A DNA stretch of 10,374 nt, taken from JAAYZK01 sp964535025. GTDB taxonomy: Bacteria; Planctomycetota; Phycisphaerae; SM23-33; FEN-1343. Of the stretch, positions 5,628-10,374 are shown in pieces. Each line of letters begins with the position of its first letter. The first letter of the stretch is position 1. The stretch covers positions 1-10,374 of the forward strand of contig CAZHRW010000265.1 in the NCBI GenBank assembly GCA_964535025.1. The letters run 5' to 3'. The notes under the pieces were generated by a model. That model was given only the letters and a program-made list of their open reading frames with translations, had not been told where the DNA came from and did not search any database. The position numbers and the translations under genes are program-made.

Positions 5628-8600
5628 CCAGGGCATAGAGACACGGCATAAGAAACAAAGCGACGATGGCTTCGGCGGTTAGGCCGCCGATGGCTCCGAT
5701 GGCCATGGGCTGGAGCATGTCCGCGCCTTCGCCGAGGTTCAGGGCCAGGGGTACGAAGCCGATGATCGTGGTGATGGTGGTCATCAGGCGCGGACGGAGG
5801 CGAATCTTGGCGGCCTGCAAGACGGCCTCGGGGCCGGGCAAGCCCTGTCGTTGGTGGAGTTCCTCGGCGAAGGTCATCAGCAGCACGCCGTCGTTGACGT
5901 TCAGGGCGACGACCACCAGGATACCGATCAGGACCGTCGCCCCAAAGGCCAGGCCGGAGACGTACAGACCGAACACCAGGCCGGTCAGGCAGAACGGGGC
6001 GCTGCCCAGGATCAGCGCCGGGAGCTTGACGCTGTTGAACTGCACCGTCAGCACGATGAACGAGAAGAACACCGCGAAGGCGACGACAGCGATGACGGCC
6101 TGTCGCATGTCGGCCATCAGCTCGGCCTGTCCACCGAAGTCGAACTCGTAACCTGCCGGGCGGTCGATGTTGCTGAGCGCAGGGCGCAGCGTGGCCATGG
6201 CGGCGGCAAGATCGACACCGGCGGTATTCGCCTCGACGGTCACCTGCTTAACCTGATTCCTGCGGACAATCTCCAATGGTCCGACGGCCTCGCGAACATT
6301 GGCCACGTCGCGGACGCGGATGGCATTGCCGCCGGTTCCCGAAACGACAAGGTTTTCAATATCCTGGCGTGAGGTGATGCGGCGTTCGGGAATGAGCACC
6401 CGCATATCGTAGTACTCCCCGGCTTCGCGATAGCGGCTGACCACTGCGCCGGTGATCAGCGAGCGAAGCGTGCTGGAGACGTCGGCAACGGAGATCCCCA
6501 ACTCGGCGGCTTTGGTGCGATCCACCCGGACCTGGTATTCGGGCTTGGTGACGTCCATCGAGACCGAGACATTGCGGAACTGCCCCAGGCCCTCCATCGT
6601 TTCGGCGGTCTGTTGGGCCAGCTCGGCGAGCGTGTCCATCTCCTGGCCGCGCACTTCGACGATCACGTCGGCGGCCCGCAGACCCTTGACGCCCTTGATG
6701 GCCATCTGGCGGGCCATGATCCGCCCGCCGGGCGCGGGCACCTGGCCGACGATCGGCCCAAGCCGCGTGACGTAGTCACTCGTGCCGATGTCCCGCCGCG
6801 CCTTGGGAATGAGCTGAATGTCGATTTGCCCCTGATTGGCGACCTCGTAGGTATACAGCCCCATAACCTGACCGCCTGCCAGGGAGAAGGTGCTCTCGAT
6901 CAATGGATCGTCGGCCAGGCGCTGTTCGATCTGTCTCAAGACGGCGTCGGTTTCCTCGACGGACGCGCCCGTGGGCATCATGACCTTCACCATGATGCGG
7001 CCATCGTCGACCGGAGGCAGGAACTCCCCGCCGACGCGGCCGATCGTCCAGAAGGCCAGAGCCAGGACCGCGACGAACGCCAGCGCCACCGCCCATCGCC
7101 CGCGCAGGGCGAGATCGAGCAGCCAGCCGTAGCCCTCGGTGAAGCGGTCGACCAACCGCTCGAACCGCGTGGCCTGGCGGCGCTGCCCGCCGGGGCCGAA
7201 GAACAGCGTGGTCAGCATCGGCGTTATGGCGACCGCCACGGTCAGACTGACAATCACGATGCCTGCAATGACAAGGATCAGTTCGCGGAACAGCAGGCTG
7301 GTCAGCCCGGGCACCAGCAGGAACGGCAGGAACAACGCCAGGAAGGAGATGGTTGCGGCGACGATGGCCGGGCCGACCTCGGCCGTGCCGACGACCGCCT
7401 GCTCGTCGGTGGCCCCGTCGGGCTGTTCGTGTCGCAATCGGCTGATGTTCTCGATCACGACGATGGAGTTGTCCAACACCACGCCGATGGCCACGACCAG
7501 TCCGCCGAGGGAGAAGATATTCAGCGAGAACCCGGCCAACTCCATCAGGCCGAAATTGATGATCAGCGTCATCGGAAGTGCCACGACCATGACCAGCATC
7601 TGGCGGAAGCTGCCGAGGAACAGCCAGACCACGATCACCAGAAGGATCATCGCCTGGATGGCCGCACTGCGCACACCCTTCAGAGCGCCGTCCACGTACT
7701 CGGCCTGGTTCTCGACGAAGCCGAGTTCGACGCCTTCCGGCAGCGTTGGCTTGAGCTCATCCAGTTGGGCCTGGACCGCACGGGCGACCTCGACGGTGTT
7801 GGCCTCGGCTTGCTTGAGCACTGAGAGCTTGACGGCTGGATGACCGTTGAATCGCGTGATGACCCGCACGTCCTCGTGGGAATCGACGACCTCGGCAATA
7901 TCCCGCAGGTAGAGCTTGTTGCCGCCGCGCCGGTCGATGACGACCGAGCGGATCTGCTCCAGATCGTCGAACTCGCCCATGGTGCGGGCGATGATCTCGC
8001 GGCGTCCGACGGTGACGCGCCCGCCGGTCTGTTCGACATTCTCTTCGGCCAGCCGTCGCATGACGGTCTGGAGCGGCACCTGGTGTTTTTCCATCGACAG
8101 CGGGTCGAGCAGGATTCGGATTTCCCGCTCCAGTCCGCCGACGATTTCGGTGCCCGCCACGCCACGCACGGCCAAGATGCGGTCCTGCAACCAGTTGTCG
8201 GTCCATTCGCGCAGCTCGACCGGACCCCAGTGGTCCGAACGGATCGTGAGCTGCATCACAGGCAACTGCGACGGGTCGGCCTTGAAGACATACGGCGGGT
8301 CGATGTCGTCGGGCAGATCCTGCTCGGCGCGGGGAAGGGCGGCCAGCACGTCCTGAAACGCCACATCCACGTCGGCCCCATACTCGAAGTTCACGTCGAG
8401 CGAGTACACGCCTTCGCGGCAGGTGGACTCCAGGTCGTCCAGATGATCGACGGTCGCCATCAGCCGTTCGACCGGGTCGGCGATGTCCTTGTCGATCTCC
8501 TCGGGCGTCGCGCCGGGCCAGCGAATGTGAACCTTCACAAGGGGATAGGTCACTTCGGGCAGGTAATCGACAGGCAGCCGCCACAGGCCGTACAGACCCA

Positions 8601-8670
8601 GCACAACCACCGCCAGCGTGATCGCTCCGGTGGCCAAACGACGATGAACGGCGAGTTCGGTGATCTTCAT
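5596..8670 (-). CDS. RND-family efflux pump, inner-membrane transporter (AcrB/HAE1-like)
   Basis: 1,024 residues, full length for a proton-driven RND exporter. N-terminal TM1 at about 13-32 is followed by the porter motif region LPVDYLPEVTYPLVKVHIRWPGA with P-E-E-I-D. The first periplasmic domain spans about 35-335; TM2-TM6 about 338-490; TM7 about 525-545; the second periplasmic loop about 550-850; TM8-TM12 about 855-1015. TM4 carries VVLDNSIVVIEN: D400 matches AcrB D407, but N401 replaces D408. TM10 carries LNVNDGVLLMTFAEEL: N926 replaces AcrB K940 and D927 replaces N941. The start overlaps the stop of the membrane-fusion gene (ATGA), so translation is probably coupled. The pump would work with the two upstream gene products to export drugs, lipids or other amphiphiles; the metal-exporting (CusA) type is less likely because no methionine relay is evident. 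Substrate unknown. Confidence 0.95.
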   Translation of the reverse strand: MKITELAVHRRLATGAITLAVVVLGLYGLWRLPVDYLPEVTYPLVKVHIRWPGATPEEIDKDIADPVERLMATVDHLDDLESTCREGVYSLDVNFEYGADVDVAFQDVLAALPRAEQDLPDDIDPPYVFKADPSQLPVMQLTIRSDHWGPVELREWTDNWLQDRILAVRGVAGTEIVGGLEREIRILLDPLSMEKHQVPLQTVMRRLAEENVEQTGGRVTVGRREIIARTMGEFDDLEQIRSVVIDRRGGNKLYLRDIAEVVDSHEDVRVITRFNGHPAVKLSVLKQAEANTVEVARAVQAQLDELKPTLPEGVELGFVENQAEYVDGALKGVRSAAIQAMILLVIVVWLFLGSFRQMLVMVVALPMTLIINFGLMELAGFSLNIFSLGGLVVAIGVVLDNSIVVIENISRLRHEQPDGATDEQAVVGTAEVGPAIVAATISFLALFLPFLLVPGLTSLLFRELILVIAGIVIVSLTVAVAITPMLTTLFFGPGGQRRQATRFERLVDRFTEGYGWLLDLALRGRWAVALAFVAVLALAFWTIGRVGGEFLPPVDDGRIMVKVMMPTGASVEETDAVLRQIEQRLADDPLIESTFSLAGGQVMGLYTYEVANQGQIDIQLIPKARRDIGTSDYVTRLGPIVGQVPAPGGRIMARQMAIKGVKGLRAADVIVEVRGQEMDTLAELAQQTAETMEGLGQFRNVSVSMDVTKPEYQVRVDRTKAAELGISVADVSSTLRSLITGAVVSRYREAGEYYDMRVLIPERRITSRQDIENLVVSGTGGNAIRVRDVANVREAVGPLEIVRRNQVKQVTVEANTAGVDLAAAMATLRPALSNIDRPAGYEFDFGGQAELMADMRQAVIAVVAFAVFFSFIVLTVQFNSVKLPALILGSAPFCLTGLVFGLYVSGLAFGATVLIGILVVVALNVNDGVLLMTFAEELHQRQGLPGPEAVLQAAKIRLRPRLMTTITTIIGFVPLALNLGEGADMLQPMAIGAIGGLTAEAIVALFLMPCLYALVTRRTSRVDE

Positions 8671-10055
8671 CGGCCCGCCCCCGCATCCGGACGCGCATCG
8701 GCAGGCGCTTGTCGGCTACCAGCGGAGCCTCGACTCCCGCCACCGGGTTGCTCGCCGCCCGCGCGGACGGGCTGGCCGTCGCGCAGCGCCGCCTGACCGG
8801 CCACGACTACGCGCTGGCCCGCTTCAAGGCCGCTGAGGACCTGGATCGTTTCTTCCTGCTCAATTCCCAGTTCAATGACTCGCCGCTGAGCCTTGCCCTG
8901 GTTGACCACGAAGACGAAGTTTTCGCCCGTCGGCGCGGTGAGGAGGGCCTCGGCTGGAACGAGTACGGCATCGTCGGCCCGTCTCAATTCAAGCTTCAGC
9001 CGGGCAAACATGTGGGGAACGACGTCAACTGTGTCGATCAGTTTCGCCTCGACAGTCCGCGTGCGCATCGCCTCGTCCAGTTGCGGGTAGACGCGCGTGA
9101 TCTCGGCGTCAAACGCTCGTCCGTTGAGTGCGTCGAGCGTGGCTTGCAGCCGAAGGCCCGGCCGAACGGCCGAGCCTTGCGCCTCGGGCACGGAGAAGCG
9201 GATGACCAGCGAATCCGGGGCGTACATTTCCAGCAACGGGCTTCGCGGCGTGGCCAAGTCGCCGGGGCGAACATGCACGGCGGTGATCACGCCATCGAAA
9301 GGCGCGGTGACGATGCACTCGGACAGGTGCGCCCGGGCCAGGGCCAACCGAGCGGCCGCCTCTTCCACCGCCGCCATCTGGACGGCGATCTCGGTTTCGG
9401 TCGGCCCGGCCTTGAGCATCCCGAGGGTCTCGCGGGCGGAGGCAAGCTCGGCCTCGGCCACGTCCATTCGCTCGCGGGCCTGATCGACGCTCTGCTGCGA
9501 GGTGAACTCGTCGGCGACCAGCCGCTCCTGACGCTCGTGGGTTCTGCGCGCCTCGGCCAATGTCGCCTGCCAGCGCCGGACATTGGCCTCGGCCTTCTGT
9601 ACCTCCTCGGGCCGAGCGCCGGCATTCAGGTCGGCCAGTCTGGCACGGGCGACCGCCAGCGCTGCCTCTGCCGTCAGGACTTCGGCGCGATGGACCTCGC
9701 GGTCAATCTCGACGAGCCTGTCGCCCGGTGTAACCGTCTCGCCTTCGCGGCGAGGGCCTTTGACTCGGTCGCCTTCCCGCCACGGGCAATACTCGATCGG
9801 GCCTTCCTTGGTCGCGGCGATGACGACTGAGTCGGTGGCCAGCACTTCGCCGCTGAGCTCGAGGCGCTGGACAATCGCGCCCCGTCGCACGGGCTGGACT
9901 TCCACCTGCAAGGGTCTGGGCTTCCTTGACGAGCCCTCTGGCGATGATTGTGCGGGCTGATTCGAAAGGCCATACCAGACGGCTCCCGCACCGCCTGCGA
10001 CAACCAGCACCGCCACGATCACCAGGATTCGTTTCGCGTTCTTCTTCAAGGTCAC
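8667..10055 (-). CDS. RND efflux periplasmic adaptor / membrane-fusion protein (HlyD/AcrA-like)
   Basis: 462 residues. A short basic N terminus precedes a single membrane anchor (ILVIVAVLVVAGGAGAVWYG, about 10-29) without an obvious lipobox cysteine. The barrel-sandwich (lipoyl) halves lie at about 68-120 and 245-275 (IVTAPFDGVITAVHVRPGD), framing an alpha-helical coiled-coil hairpin at about 121-240 (repeated AEAAL, ARARL, LAEARR, AEAELASARE patterns). A beta-barrel (about 280-360) and membrane-proximal domain (about 365-430) follow, then a Gly/Ser/Ala/Arg-rich tail of about 30 residues. It bridges the pump and the outer-membrane channel. The first lipoyl half contains an unusual insertion with two similar motifs (REGDRVKGP, REGETVTPGD). 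The start is GTG at 10055, inside a GTGA overlap with the upstream gene's stop; GGAAG seven bases before may serve as ribosome site. Confidence 0.92.
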   Translation of the reverse strand: MTLKKNAKRILVIVAVLVVAGGAGAVWYGLSNQPAQSSPEGSSRKPRPLQVEVQPVRRGAIVQRLELSGEVLATDSVVIAATKEGPIEYCPWREGDRVKGPRREGETVTPGDRLVEIDREVHRAEVLTAEAALAVARARLADLNAGARPEEVQKAEANVRRWQATLAEARRTHERQERLVADEFTSQQSVDQARERMDVAEAELASARETLGMLKAGPTETEIAVQMAAVEEAAARLALARAHLSECIVTAPFDGVITAVHVRPGDLATPRSPLLEMYAPDSLVIRFSVPEAQGSAVRPGLRLQATLDALNGRAFDAEITRVYPQLDEAMRTRTVEAKLIDTVDVVPHMFARLKLELRRADDAVLVPAEALLTAPTGENFVFVVNQGKAQRRVIELGIEQEETIQVLSGLEAGQRVVVAGQAALRDGQPVRAGGEQPGGGSRGSAGSRQAPADARPDAGAGR

Positions 10056-10374
10056 TCACTTTCTTCCGGCTCAAGCGGCTGGGCCCGCGCAGTCAGCGAC
10101 CGGCCGACGGCTCGTTCCAGCCGTGCGATGGCCGTGCGCCAGTCCAGTCGGGCCTGGATAAGTCGGTCGCGGGCGACGGTGCGTTGGGTCTGGGCGTCGA
10201 TCAGGCCGATGATCGAGCCGGTGCCGTTCCTGTATTCGCCTTCGGCCACGCGGGCGCTTTCCTCGGCGCTGGCGACGAACCGCTCCGCAGCGCCGATCGC
10301 CTGCGTGGCCTCGATGGCCTGCCAGTAGGCGGTCCAGACCTCCAGTTCCACGCCTTGGAGGACGATCCGTCGGG
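10052..10374 (-). CDS. Outer-membrane efflux protein (TolC/OprM-like), C-terminal part, cut by the window edge
   Basis: 106 C-terminal residues are visible, and the frame continues past the right edge. The pattern is that of the last helical repeat of TolC-family channels: ELEVWTAYWQAIEA, then a helix with AERFVASAEESARVAEGEY, the characteristic turn RNGTGSIIGLIDAQ, and RLIQARLDWRTAIARLERAVG before the end. In the trimer this part forms the periplasmic coiled-coil barrel that docks to the adaptor. Its TGA overlaps the GTG start of the adaptor gene by 4 bp, placing it first among the visible genes of the operon. The promoter lies outside the window. The start codon is not visible; internal GTG codons near 10351 are not the start. 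Confidence 0.9.
   Translation of the reverse strand, partial: RRIVLQGVELEVWTAYWQAIEATQAIGAAERFVASAEESARVAEGEYRNGTGSIIGLIDAQTQRTVARDRLIQARLDWRTAIARLERAVGRSLTARAQPLEPEESE

Noticed and set aside
6613..7824. A 403-codon plus-strand open frame opposite the RND pump
   Set aside because: Asp/His/Gln/Gly-rich shadow of the hydrophobic transmembrane codons; no independent coding signal.
8709..9830. A 373-codon plus-strand open frame opposite the adaptor gene
   Set aside because: Shadow of the adaptor; composition and lack of motifs argue against it.
1..10374. CRISPR arrays, tRNA or rRNA genes, insertion sequences, attachment sites
   Set aside because: I saw no regularly spaced repeats, transposase motifs, terminal inverted repeats with target duplications, or tRNA-like cloverleaf sequence.

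Overview
GC-rich bacterial DNA with dense gene packing, weak Shine-Dalgarno signals and a polysaccharide-degradation flavour (a GH43-type glycosidase with carbohydrate-binding modules, a formylglycine sulfatase, a lyase-like helical protein). This mix is typical of Planctomycetota or related PVC bacteria. That placement is an inference from gene content and base composition; no marker gene is present.

Left half (1-4205): an accessory carbohydrate locus that looks rearranged or eroded. At the left edge a minus-strand gene start (about 1-201) abuts, with no intergenic space, a plus-strand gene (215-2071) for a protein with an Ig/FN3-like domain and a heparinase II/III-like helical domain. Two perfect GC-rich hairpins (2099-2134, 2152-2182) lie between it and the convergent GH43 gene (3832 down to about 2174). 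The GH43 gene has a good ribosome site and promoter but no in-frame stop: its frame stays open to the left edge of the window. Between the GH43 gene and the divergent sulfatase gene lie about 370 bp that hold both promoters and a roughly 30-codon remnant of a nucleoside-hydrolase gene.

Middle (4206-5627): an S1-family sulfatase with an intact C-x-P-x-R formylglycine motif and no visible signal peptide.

Right half (5596-10374): a minus-strand tripartite efflux operon in the order outer-membrane factor (TolC-like, truncated by the window edge), membrane-fusion protein, RND pump. Each junction is a 4-bp stop/start overlap, so translation is probably coupled. The pump's 3' end overlaps the sulfatase 3' end by 32 bp, tail to tail.

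Working together: the glycosidase, lyase-like protein and sulfatase could act on one sulfated polysaccharide, while the efflux operon looks like a separate unit. I found no clearly new defence or mobile system. The points most worth following up are the missing GH43 stop, the nucleoside-hydrolase remnant, the exchanged TM4/TM10 residues of the RND pump, and the unclassified toroid protein.
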